Below are positions 31,587-46,636 of a stretch of DNA of 64,000 nucleotides, piece by piece. Both the position numbers and the translations under genes were made by a program. The stretch spans positions 41,447-105,446 of the forward strand of contig JANBPU010000038.1 of assembly GCA_027575805.1 (NCBI GenBank), given 5' to 3'. The stretch is from Mycoemilia scoparia. Its lineage: Eukaryota > Kickxellomycota > Kickxellomycetes > Kickxellales > Kickxellaceae. The notes below the pieces were generated by a model. The model saw only the letters and a program-made list of their open reading frames with translations, was not told the origin of the DNA and ran no database searches. The number at the start of each line of letters is the position of its first letter. The first letter of the stretch is position 1.

Positions 31587-34500
31587 ATGCCTGAGGTTAA
31601 CAACACGTTACCCGCAGCGGTAGCACAAGACCTTTCTCACCGTGATTACGAAAGGCGAATGAAGGCCGCTGAGGAAGTTGAAAAGTAAGCATCATTATAG
31701 AATCTGTTATACTTGAATTACTATTCCAAGGGCTGTAAATGCAGTTACCAAAAGCGCTTTGGGCAATTCGTATAGTAACACCGTATAATATTGTGCATTA
31801 TATAGGATTATTCAGCAGGCACTCAAGGATGAAGATCATGATAAGGTCGAGTCAACCGTCACTTTTTTAACACGGAGATATGTCGCATCGGACAAGGTCC
31901 AAGATCGTCTTGGTGGTATCGCAGGCTTTGCCAAATGCGCAGTAACCCTTAATGTGTTCCATCTACCTCGGTTTTTGCCCCACATTGTACCCCCAATAAT
32001 CAACCTACTGTCAGATCCTGAGCCGAGAGTAAAGTTCTATACCTGTGAGGCGCTCTACAATGTAATGAAGGTTGCCAAAGGCCACATACTTCAATGGTTT
32101 AGTGACATATTTGATGGCCTGACCCTTGTGATGGCTGATACGCACACCAGTGTTGTAAAAGGTGGTGAGCTAGTTAACAAGCTGCTCATGGATATAGTCA
32201 CAGAGCAGGCATCCATTTACATTAGGCGTAATGCAATTGAAGGCTGGAATGCCGCACCTACACCAAGCACTAGTCATGTTGGAGGAGGCTATTCGAGAGG
32301 AGATGGAGACTCAATTATATCCGCGCCTCAGGGCTCATATCGAATGGACAGGGGTAGCATTTCTGACGCCCATGGTACACCCAGCGTAAAGCAGGGCTAT
32401 CAGAGCCACTTTCGCCACTCTGCCGAGTTTTCTCTTGACGAGTTCATTCCTCTGCTTGCGAATAGACTGTCTGCTCAAAAGTCACAGATCAGAATGTACC
32501 TTATCCAATGGATTAGGCTGTTCACTGAGATCCGTGGCTTTGATCTCTTGGCCCACCTACCATCTTTCCTGAAGGGACCCTTAATGTTTCTTGACGACAA
32601 AGATGCATCCGTCCGTACTGAAGCTCACGGAGCTTTGGCCGACCTATTGAGGGAGGTCCAAAAGGCATCTGATAGCTCTCGTCTGACTAGACCAAGAAAC
32701 CAAGTGGCTTCATATGCTGAATGGATACAAAAAGAAGAGCTCAATTCGAGTCAGTCACAATCTATATCGCCCAACAAGGTCCCTGGGTCGAATATAGATT
32801 ATAGTGGATGTGTGAAAATATTGCTATCTCATATCGGCTCTGATGACCAGGATACTCAAAAAACCGCGCTGATTTGGATCCACTCATTTTCTTGGATTTG
32901 TCCCGAAGTTCTTGTTTCCCAGGCTCCAGAACTAATATATGCCATATTGCCTGCATTGCCTAATCCTGGCAGCGAGATTCAACACATTGCAGAAGAAGTA
33001 AATGCTGTCCTGTTCAGGTTAGTGGATCAGTCACCTTCTCCAAAAATCCTTTACCCACAAAGCTCCAACAAGAAATATGGGAAGCCCCAGGAGTTGGGCA
33101 GTTCCAATGTTGCTGTTGATCAAAGTCAGGACCAAACAGCTGCTTATGAATCCGCATCTACAAACAAGTCGCCAGTGCTTGCTCCTGTTACACAACACAT
33201 TGTAAATTCTTCAATAAAGAATGTCAGTGCCCCACCCACAGCACCTCAGTCATTGACCGCGTCGTGTACATCCACCCCATGTGCACATAGTCCTGCAAAC
33301 TCCGAGACCTTGTCTAAGAAGCTTGCGGCCATTCCAACATCGCCGCTTCCCAAAGTCACTGCCACTCCATCCGCCCATCAGCACATACCAGAACAAAATG
33401 ATGGCCCTAAAAAACGGCCAATACCTCTCAGCATTGCATCAGACGGCAACATTGCTAATTTGCAAAACCAACATGCGCCTAACACGATATCTCCTGTGAA
33501 CTCGTCCTTTGATGCTGCCCACACAGATCAACCAAACAAGGAATTACCTGAGCGTGTAGAGCCTAGATCTTCAAGCGACCCTCCTGAAGGCCTGTCTACA
33601 TTTTCTGAGCTCCCTACTTCCACATCAGCACAAGCTCTACAAAAATACACATCGGCTTTCCAAACTAATCAGATCGAAGTGCTAGCACAGGATAGCCTTG
33701 GAGAGCAAAGAATCGTAGAGCCCTTCAATTATGACAATGCTGTCACGGCTTTAATGGAGCGGCTAGAGTCAAGTACATTTGAAGCAACCAAGATGGCAGC
33801 AATGAATTGGCTTCTTTTACTTCACCAGAAAGCACCATGGAGAATTCTAACACTTGACGATCTTAGTTTCAAGATTATCCTTAAACTTCTTACCGATCCT
33901 AGTGAGGAAATTGTTAAACTTAACCTCCTTCTCATTGCCAAAATCAGTTTATTTTCGGAGGGGGAGGCTCAAGAAGTTGAGGGAAGTACCCAAGTTGCAC
34001 AGCCCTTTGATGAGGTCGCCCATCCATCCCGGAAGTCTGCTTCTCAGCTACCAATATCAAGCAGCGCATCGCCATACCTTATTAAGTGTCTGTCGGCACT
34101 TTTGCGCATGTTTGCTGACGATCGACCATTGCTCGAAAAGAGAGCTGGTCTGATCATCAGGCAGCTATGCCTTGTACATGACCCCCAAAATCTCTTTCTT
34201 ATTTTGGCAGATCTACTGAACCCAGAAACTGCTACAGAATACTTGGATGATTTTGATCCTGTTGAGATCAGAAATATATCGAACCGCTTGTTCTCGAACC
34301 GTATGCAGTCACAAGACACACTGAATCCTATATTAGCACGTAGCACCGACATCCCTCTGTATGGAGATAATTCGATAGATGACAATGCTGTTATGACAGC
34401 ACCCGCTGAAGTATCAAATCCCAGATCAAACATAGGAAAGCTAAGAGAGATAGAACAATCCCCGATAGTACAGTCTGCTCCACTGAATCATGATAGAACC

Positions 34501-36504
34501 AGCGCCCTCCACACATCAACTTCAAGGATCTCGCCACGAACCAACAGCGCTAATGCAAATATATCCTCCACATCACAGACAGACCCCAGCAATGGATTTT
34601 ATCAGGATATACAAAAGCAACAGCAAAACAAATCCAGCAGCAATCAAGTACCAAGTGCCCCGGGCCCAGCGGATAGTAGTACAGATAACCAGGAGCAAAA
34701 GCTATCTGTTACAGATATTCTACAAACCGGAGATATTGATGATTCTCTTTCAGATAAGAGTAGCCAAAAGAAGTTTTCGTTTTCTCAAGAATTTGTAGAA
34801 ATTATGCTTCAGCACCTTACCTGGATTTTGGCAACATCATCAGAAACAAGCGCCCTTCGGTCGCTGCTTCGTAATAGCAGCAAGAAGGCGTTGGAAGGTC
34901 CAGTACCTTTAAGTAAAACCGAAAGAAACGCTTCTGCCACTGCCGAAGCTGAGATTTCTTCGGCTCCAAAGAACAAGACTGTGCCCCAAGAAATGCCCAG
35001 AAGATCAAGTTCAAGCAACACCAGGGATGTAGTAAATGCTTCGCAAGCCAACAGATCAGCAGCAGCAGAAGGCCATGACCAACAGACTACAGGGCAAATC
35101 AAGAGAACAGGAATTCTAAAGCGTACACAATCGCCTCGCCCACCATCTCATCCTGGAGATAACGACATAAGCCCTAATACTGGAGGGGGTGGTGGTTCTG
35201 GAATCAGAGGTAGACACAGCCGCGGCCAATCTACAACTTCACAACCTTCGAATCCAAAGGATCCGAAACCAACGGCAACCTCTTCAACCACAAACGTGTC
35301 ATCGATTCCACGATCAAGGTCAACAGCTAGTCCTGTCCCAGGAAGTAGTGGTGGCGGCAGCAACACAAATACCAATAGGGTGGGCAATGGCGTCAGCACA
35401 AAGAGCAGCCTTTCGCCTATAAGCGAATCCTCCCTTCCTTCAAAAAATATCAATACTTCTTCTAACGAAAACACCTTGGCCACATCACAACCAAAGAGTC
35501 AAGACTTCTTCGTAACTCTCTATCGTACTTGGATATTCAGTCCTGTTTCAACGCTTATTTTGTGCTTTTTGTCGCAACAGTATGAACTAGCATCCGAGAT
35601 AATGCCAGTAATTGCTGATTCGCCTATAACAGTCAATACCATGGTGCAACTTGACAAGCTGGTCCAGCTATTAGAATCGCCAATATTTAGTCATCTTCGC
35701 ATATCGCTTCTTGAGCCATGGCGCTTTCCGCATCTTTACAAAGCTCTTTACCGTATTATGCTCATTCTGCCACAAAGTACAGCTTTTGCAACACTAAGAA
35801 ACCGACTCAATGGTGTACCAATATTCACAATGCCTCCATTCATATGTCCAGCCTTCCCATCATATAACAGTGCCCAAAATACAAGCGCTGGCGATGGCAC
35901 TTCACAACAAACTGGTGGAAATTCTCAAAAAGCACCACAGCGAGCGATATCACCGCATAAAAAAGATACCAAGCTGCGTCGCTCATCACTTACCAGCACT
36001 GGTTCTAAGCATGATGATAATTCCAACGCTAAGGATCAACATCAATCTCAAGGTCAGAACCCAAATAGACAACAGCAGATAGCAAACAAGCCTCATAATG
36101 TGGAATCTGACCCAGCAGCTTATCAGCAGGCATTTATGCTTGGCTATCAATATGCTTATCAACAGTTGTCTATGCAAAGGCAAATGACCCACGTCCAATT
36201 CGGACATTTAGAAGGAGGAGGCAGAACATCATCGAGCACAATGCTATCGTCACTATCACCACCCTCGCCTACAATTCCACTCGAGATGGCCTATGATTCA
36301 CTGGGTGGCTATTTTAGCGGATCTTCTTACAGAGGAGGAGACGATGGTAGGACTCAAAGTTCAAGATTAAGCGAATTGCTAGATGAGTTTAAGCAAATCC
36401 AAAAGAAGATCAATTCAGAAGCTGCTGTTTCAAATTCGCAACACCAACAACAACGCTCATCTTACCAGCAGAAAGCATCACCATCGACTTCAATGACATT
36501 CTAA
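31587..36504 (+). CDS. VAC14: VAC14, scaffold of the PI(3,5)P2 kinase complex
   Basis: Vac14 scaffolds Fab1 kinase and Fig4 phosphatase on the vacuole to control PI(3,5)P2. Two exons (31587..31684, 31806..36504) encode 1598 residues; known Vac14 proteins are nearer 800-900. The N-terminal Fab1-binding region is clear (LSDPEPRVKFYTCEALYNV, VKGGELVNKLLMDIV), followed by HEAT repeats (DEFIPLLANRLSAQKSQIR). The Fig4-binding region lies near residues 1267-1370 (TWIFSPVSTLILCFLSQQYE, then LLEPWRFPHLYKALYRI). The extra length is Ser/Asn/Gln/Pro-rich low complexity, mainly at 410-600, 800-1265 and the C-terminus. The upstream exon begins MPEVNNTLPAAVAQDL. Confidence 0.92.
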
Positions 36505-36745
36505 TTGAATAACACTTTGTCCGTCTACATTCATCTTAATCTCTTGTCTGAACCTGTTTCTATCATTCTCATCATCATTTTGTCGCATATACAGTATTAG
36601 TTTTAATTCTCAATGAAGTTTAATATCAAAGTGTTGTACCACTCATTCTTTACAAGTTAATTTCAACACTTTAGCAGCTATAAAAAATATATTATTTTAC
36701 AAATTGAATGGCTCAAGCTTATAAACTTCAAAAATCGAATTGCAA

Positions 36746-38029
36746 TTAGCGTCGACTGTGTTTTCTTTTTCTGTGTCTATGCTCATCATCACTTGAGGAT
36801 CTGTCATGCCGTCTTCCTTCCCTTCTATGGCAGGATTTTTTCTTGTCGTGTTTAGAACTGTTGTGATGACTCTCCATACCTTTTGATGAACTACCCTTTT
36901 CTCTCTTGCTGTGGTGTCTTTTACTCCTATGATTTGCTTCATAGGTGGCTTCTGGATTATACTGTGAGCTGTATTTCCCTTTACTTGGTGGAAAGTTGGA
37001 AATGCCTTCAGTCTGTTTTTCCTGTCCAATTTCGAATCTTTGTTCCTCTTCAATCATCTTTCTCCTTTCCCTGGTTTTGTGTAAAGTATTGTTTATAAAA
37101 GATAAAGGATCATCCTTAATCTTTAGTAAGTCATCTTTAGTTCTTGTTGCTGTGCTTGTATCGTTATTTTCGTTCCAACCAAATTTCCTCTGTGCGTACC
37201 ACGCAGTTGTTTCTATTTAGAGATGTGGTACAGTAATGTTAAATGACATCAAGCTACCAATATTGTGTAGATAAAATTAGATTGTGTACAGATTTGGTTG
37301 ATACTTGCTATTATTTGATTTCCCAAGAAATGCACCAAACTCTGGTTTTCTCTCTGATTTTTTCTTCCTTTTGTGTTGTGACGATTCGTGACTGAGTTTT
37401 TGTGGCTAATAAATCGTTAGATTATTAATATAATGGCAATAAAGACATCAGCTAAAATGTGAACACGAGTCGATTCTAAATGCTTTATACATACCTTTTC
37501 AGTGGGACTATGTAAGGAATCTACTGATACTGCCGGACATTTCTCTGGAATTGGCCCAATATCCTTCGATTTTCCTTTATCATAAACTTCTGCATCGTCG
37601 TTTAAAACCGAGTTGTCCAAAGTGGTATCTATAGGTTGCTCAGAGCCTGGTGGTATTATATTTCGCTTTTTTGCTCGATCTCTTAAAACTTGTAGTCTAA
37701 AATCTCGTTCCTTTATTATAAACATTCAAGTTAATTAAAAACAACCATTCTTCAATGAAATATGTGTCATAAATCAATTCAAATAAATTGAAATTAAGGC
37801 TTACTGATTGTATCCTGGCGCTGTTTTGCTCTTCACTTTCTTGGCGAGCTTCCCTTTCATCTGTCCTGACTTTGGCCTTATTTTCATGATTATAAACATG
37901 CCAACTGTTTGATTCAGTTATTCAATATTTATTAGTATCTTTCTGCAAAATATAAAACAATTACATTATTTTATAAAACACTAAATGTGTAATTTACCTT
38001 TTATGATGCAAGATGTTGAGCTGGCCCAT
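36746..38029 (-). CDS. LENG1-like protein with Cir_N-type N-terminus
   Basis: LENG1-type proteins are associated with spliceosomes; their exact role is unsettled. Five exons can be read (38029..37998, 37904..37805, 37710..37495, 37405..37309, 37212..36746), giving 303 residues. The family hallmark is the N-terminus MGQLNILHHKSWHVYNHENK followed by VRTDEREARQESEEQ. A central AWYAQRKFG block recalls the WY motif of LENG1. The C-terminus is Lys/Arg/Ser/His-rich. The fourth intron is read as GC-AG (ATA|GCAAGT..TAG), because the nearby GT donor gives the wrong phase; a weaker GTGCAT donor 22 nt upstream would also fit. That exon junction is the least certain part. Confidence 0.75.
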
Positions 38030-38522
38030 TGTATGTTTGTATGAAAATGCCAAAAATTATATCCATGGTGATGGAACAGTATAATGCCGTTACAACTTAT
38101 TTTATTGACTAACAATTGTGGAGTTATGGTTCCATTATAAAAATTGAATATAATTAACGAAATAGTCAGAATCCACAAGGCCTTAGGCAAAAAAGAGCTC
38201 CTGAGAATTGCATATAATATAACTGGCTATTGGGCCAAAATCTAAGGACTCATTTTTGTCTATTCCACGCCTAATCACTAACTAGTTTTCACTAAATATT
38301 TGGGTTAAAGTAAGAACTATCACCAAAACGGTAGCTGCCATACACGAAAAAAAATCCAACTCCACTTTTTCATTCATGTTTGAAGTGTAAATGAAACACT
38401 GGGTATTTGTTGACGGTTTAAACACTGACTATGTTGCAAATTTATTTGGACACTTTAAACTTATACCAGCAATGCTAATATGATAGTATTGCCTTATCCA
38501 TAAAATGATACAAATCCGGGCT
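38030..38522. other. Intergenic region between two minus-strand genes
   Basis: It holds the promoter of the LENG1-like gene and the 3' flank of the U2AF gene. AT-rich, with an A run near 38350. No gene is seen. Confidence 0.4.
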
Positions 38523-41116
<2,594 letters not shown>

Positions 41117-41507
41117 TAAAGAGTTAGAAAATAGACAAAGGAAATGAGCAATAAGGGGTTTTTATTGAACCCATCAAAATGTACTAATTTTGGCCACTTC
41201 TCTTGACTCTAAACAAAAAGATGAGATTTAATAGAAAATCATGATTAGTGACACCTACTCGCAGCGATTATCAAATTGTCTTTCATCATAGGGATGTAAA
41301 AAAGCCCAAAGAGTGGTGTGCATGTCTGGAAAAGACCTCATAAGCCAAAATTGTTGGTTTCTGCCCTCACTCCTTTATTTCTTCAGTAGCCCTTATAATT
41401 TTTCGACTCTGTACTTTGTATACTATTAAGCTGATAGTTAAGCAACACACCACCGTCATATAGAGCAACTAGAAGGCTGCTATCTGTTGTCATTTTGGGA
41501 CAAGCAA
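41117..41507. promoter_or_regulatory. Divergent promoter between U2AF and the SAPS-domain gene
   Basis: This 391 bp lies between head-to-head genes and must carry both promoters. No specific motif could be assigned. Confidence 0.4.
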
Positions 41508-44500
41508 ATGCCCAAGCCCTCTCTGTCCACTCTACATGACAAGCCTGGCTTCAAGCCGCGAAGTCCTTCCAGGACTCGGCACTCTTTAAATTATAAAAGC
41601 AATTTGCAAAAGGTAAGCACTTTACTATGAACAGCCTTCCAGCATGGATGGAATACTTTATAAACACAGCCCTTTTCTTGCCCTCAATAGTGGAACAAGC
41701 AACAGAAGCCAGACATAGAGCTTGACCTAGGTGATGATATCGACGAGGAGCTTCTTGTTAAAGCGATGGCTGACGTCGAGGACCTCAAGGTTACAGACAG
41801 CAACGATTTACCACTAGCCTCCCACGAAGGCTGGGTCAGAGCCGACCCTAAAACAAGCTCTCTTTCTGAAATTAATAACAAATCAAAGAACAATCCAGTG
41901 CAGATACCAGCAGCAGCTAAGGCCAGCATGCTTTCGCCTCAGTCACCTGCGCCAGCATCAACTGAATCACGGGCAGATACTCCCATAGTATCTCGGCACA
42001 AAATGGCAAAATCAGCCACCGTTGATGTCTCTGTGCCCCCACCTACCCCAAACTTTGAATTAGAAACACAAACGAAAAGCACACCCAACACAAAAAGATC
42101 TCAACCCTCAAACATCACTCCTCCCAATACAGCCAGCAGCATGCCCAAAGCCCCAAACCCCAATACACAAAAGGAGCATACAGATGAAATTTTTCCTGGA
42201 ATTTCCAGAAAAGCCACACGCGATGTACTCCAGATGATATTGGACATTGACGAACCCAAAATTCAACCAAAGATGGTCAATTTTCTTCTCCTTGATGGAG
42301 CTATGGCCACTTTTCTTGATTTTGTGACGTATGTTGAGGAGCCATTGGATGCTGATAATTCACAAACCCCTTCGACCAGCCAAAAAAATAGTGTGATCAC
42401 CAAGAACGATAGACCAAACAGTTCTATATCCGAACTTATTTATGGCAATACAAAAGATAGCAGCGCCAGTGGCCATATTAGCTCAATGCCTGAAGACCAG
42501 CTGAGAGATTCTCTGTTCCCCCACATGCTGTCCGAGATGCAGCGTAAGTCCAGGCAACATCAGCGGAGGCTCAAAAATAGGTCAAGAGGATCTGATTTGC
42601 CACAGGAACAGCTCAAGCGGTCATACAATGTCTTGACCATGCTTACTGCTGGTAGCCAATGCAGCCAGCAGCTAGTCGACTCCAAGATCGTCACCATAAT
42701 TTATTGTTTGATGGACATATTTGACTGGAAGGCCTCTGGTTCGTTCTACCACTTTTCGCTGCTGCTCAACTATTGTATTAATCGCTCTCCCCTCCGCGTA
42801 TGCAGAATGCTCCTATGGCCACCCTCTGATACCAATGCAGTTCCACCACCGCCCAAGTCACTAAATGTCCACTCCAAAGCTTACAACAGCGGAATGCCAC
42901 TAATATGCGATATGTTCCCGTACCTTAGCGAACCACCTATACAGCAAGCCTTTATTGCAGTAGTATTCACCGCTTGGTCAGGACGGCTGCTGCAATCCAT
43001 CGGTCTGAACCTTGGAGACGATATAGCAACAGGGGATAGTCTAACAAGAATGGGGCTAGCGGATACTGTTCTTGATGCTATGAGGCATACTGGGCGTACC
43101 AATGCAAGTGCTCGCGAGGCTGGCCTAAACATAATTCACTCTCGGTTCTACCATCTTCACGATTCCCAATTCTTGAGGTCCATCACAGAGCTAATGGAAG
43201 ATGACGATCCGGAAACCGTGAGGTCATCTGGAGAATTTTTCGTGCGCCTGATTAGTGACTATTCTCCATACTCTGGAATATCAGCTCTTTTCCAAAAATT
43301 TGTCGATGGCGATTACATTGTTCGTCAAATGGCTCAAAACATTGTTGATTCGTCGCAGGCAGGTTCTGGAATGGGGCCAAAAGCAGAGGTTGCTATAAAC
43401 GTACTCAATACCCTTTTACGGAAAACATCGTGCCAGTATGGCCGGCTCACTCGCATGATTCAGAACGTTCGTGATCCGGTCCTTGGTGAGGATGGCTCTG
43501 AGCAACTATTGGAGGCCGGGCTGGCAGCAAGATCTGAGCTCGAAACATTTGTTCCCGGACTGCTAGCTCAGCTAGTTGGCCTCCAAGGGTGTACTGACCT
43601 AACCTCCAACGCAACATACCGTCGGATGACTTTTATTCCAACTGCAATAGAAGAAGAGAGTGGCGGCGACCCACAAGATAAGATACCTGGTATGACAGAT
43701 TTATTTGATTATAAAAACTCCCCCCTTGATTCATATAGGGTCCTGTCTGCTAGAGCTAATGACTCAAAGGAGACATCAGCCTCCTCCTCATTGTCTTCAT
43801 CGCTCTCGCCGTCATCTACCCTTTCTGCTACTTCCCGCGCAATTGACCTCGATAATGCTCTTCGCTTACAAAGTGGTCCTGATTTTAATGCCTCCATAGA
43901 TAACGAGGAGAGCACGCCGGGCCCGCAACAAGATATACCACTGTCCTTGTCTTTGGGGCTTCATCCTGAAGCTAACAAAAAAGAATGGTCATTCCTGAGT
44001 CTTTTGCCCAAGCTTACTGTGACCAGGCTCCGGTTGCTAGAAATTGTGTACAATGTCTTGATCGAAGCTGGTGACCCGGACGAGATTATTGGCTGGGTTG
44101 ATGTCCGTGTTTGGGCTGGACTTGTAACATGGTATTTCCATCATCCTAATAACAATGCCCTCCATTCGCTGGTCTATAAGCTCATATCGCTTTTGGTCAG
44201 GTGGTCAAGCTGGTGGCATAGGGACGTAAAGTCGCGGACATCATCAGTATCACTAAGTGGCGACGAAACTTGTAGCCCAGGCAACACCTCGCAAGAAAGC
44301 GACAATGGAAGTGACCTTGAAGATCTCTCGGTCCACATCCCCATTCAAGCAAGAAAAGTCCGCCCATGCTCACGAAAGCCATCGGCATCGCTGCGCAAAA
44401 AAGGTGTACAAAAGCCTCTATCGATTAATCAAAGCAAAAATGGGAGTAGATGTGACTCGAATTCCCCAATGCAACAGCCAATACCAGGAGATATCCTTGA

Positions 44501-46334
44501 CCTTGGCTCCCCATCAATTGCTGTTACACAACATTTGGACTACATTCGTTCATCAGTTTCAAATTGCGATCGCGTCCTTGCATATCTTGTTGAAAAGCTT
44601 TATTTTGTTGAGAGACTAATTGCAACTCTAAAATCCTCGGGCCCAAATTCTGGATTCAGAGGCTTTTCAATTTTGATATTAAATACACTTAGGCTGGGTG
44701 TTCAACTAGAGGAGTCGCTTCACCAAAAGAACAGCGAAAACCCAAGCGCCCAAGCTACACCCACATATCCAAGTGGTCGTACACAGCTCAAAACACCAAT
44801 GACTCCATCAAAGCAGTCTGAATGCGAAGACAAAGGTACTTTCTCCACTCGCCCCAATGTCAATGGCGGAGCTGGCCTAAAGCCAAGAAGTCAATCAGTC
44901 TCTCACCACTCCATCAATACTCTTGGAGATCCGCCCCCACTTTTATCAAGAGAGGGCAAACCTGGTGTACCTCGAAGGATAAGGGGGCATTCTAGACACA
45001 ATTCTCTGGTAAACAAGGATGAATTTGAAAAACTTGTATTCCTTAAATCCAAGTCTAAGTCCACCGAGTCCCTCTCATCAATGGCTGATGGTGAAGATCA
45101 ATTTCAAGGTGTGATATCTGACTCAAATAATAACGATGGTGGACTTTCTATCACAAAGCTTACCCAGCGCCTGGAGAACCTCAAGGTCAATTCGCCTGAT
45201 TACCAACCTGACAGTCCCAATGATCAATTTAATTCCAGCGCAAAGTCGCCCTCTGGCTGTGACAATGACAAGGGAGACAAATACAAGGTCCTTCATCGCT
45301 GGCAACATATCCTGGTAAAAATTCCTGAATGGCAGGACTTTTTGCCCCAACTTCGTAGCCTCACTGCCACACAAATAAAGTCATTACTTCCATTTTCACT
45401 TGTCGATCAATCAAAGCGCTTGATTTCCAATTGTACCCAGCGCCCGTTTCCCAATCTAACTCCTTTGTCGGTCAAGGTTCCAGAAAATTTGGACAACAAA
45501 ACCATTCGCACAAGACGTATCCAGCAACAGTTCATAGCTTTGATTGGAGAAGCATCCGGAAGCCTTGTTGCAGAGATGGCATCTGCGCTACCAAATCGTA
45601 ATAAACACAATGGACTGTGTAAGCTTGACGAGGATGGAATAGATTTGAATTCTGTCTATGCTTTTGCTCTTGGCTTTGGGCTTGAAAATGCAGAGGCAAA
45701 TAGTGGTAAATCGTTGAGTAAGGATTCCGCGTTATCGGATTCTCGTTCGCGGAAGAGTTCAAACACACCCAGGAAAACGGTCAATCGCCATGGATCTTCC
45801 AGAAAGAAGATATCTACCCTTGGAAGAAAGAGGTCAAGATATGCAGGGACTAATGTAGTTTCATCCAAACATTCTCAAACTCAAAAATCTAATCATCCTG
45901 GAAACCAGACATATCCTCGTGATGTGGTAAACAAACCTTCAAGAAAGGCAGTAAGCTCTCCGGGGTCAAAGGCCGATTTGGCAACGGAAAGTAAGTTGTC
46001 TTCAAGCAACAGTCCTCCAATGCCAAGCTCACCTAAATCTGAGAAGCATGTCAAATCTCCTGATTACAAAAAGGAAAGCCCAAACATTTCTGTGAGAGCG
46101 TTAGCGCAGAAATGGGAGAGCAAGACCTCTGACCAGACCAGCACTGCTAGTCCACCATCATCCTTTACTGGTAGCTCCCACAGCCCCAAAGCAACTTCAT
46201 ACTCACCAGACTCATCCGCAATGACAATGCCACAGTACAACATTCGGGCTGCGACTGTCAGACAACCCGAAAGCACCTCATCAGGTCGACCTCGTCGCAA
46301 TACAAACCCAAATCAACAGGAGACTTGGCCTTAA
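41508..46334 (+). CDS. SAPS-domain protein, Sit4/PP6-type phosphatase regulatory subunit
   Basis: SAPS proteins (yeast Sap155/185/190, fission yeast Ekc1, animal PP6R) direct the Sit4/PP6 catalytic subunit. Two exons (41508..41612, 41691..46334) give 1582 residues; the first ATG adds a basic MPKPSLSTLHDKPG leader. A helical-repeat region spans about 150-820. It includes KMVNFLLLDGAMATFLDFVT with EEPLD, matching the family's 'keep to first n residues then binding' block, and LTVTRLRLLEIVYNVLIEAG before a HHPNNNALHSLVYKLI block that resembles the family's N-N-x-LH-x-x-V. A second block with LLRSLT-like and LPFSLV segments lies near 1190. The rest is Ser/Pro/Lys-rich. The match rests on spacing and short blocks, so the family call is probable rather than certain. 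Confidence 0.68.
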
Positions 46335-46636
46335 CCATACCATAACCGCCTTAACCCATCATTATACTGCACACATTAATAATAGTCTAATATAACAATA
46401 TCTAATCGTTTTAAACTGTGTTGTTCTTTACTTATTCTAGTGTAAAACTTTATTTGATCATTTTGGAATACACACTACTTAACATAGATGCTCTATAAAT
46501 TTAAACACCACCTTGGAATATAAAACACATTGTGTGTTTAGCTAGATCACACTACTCGTCATTCAATTGCCCATAATGCGTTACCCTGCTTCAACGTTTA
46601 TAACATGTGCAGCTGGCCAGAAACTTTATACAGACC
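46335..46636. other. Spacer between the SAPS-domain gene and MUS81
   Basis: 302 bp of AT-rich sequence with the 3' end of one gene and the promoter of the next on the same strand. Confidence 0.4.
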
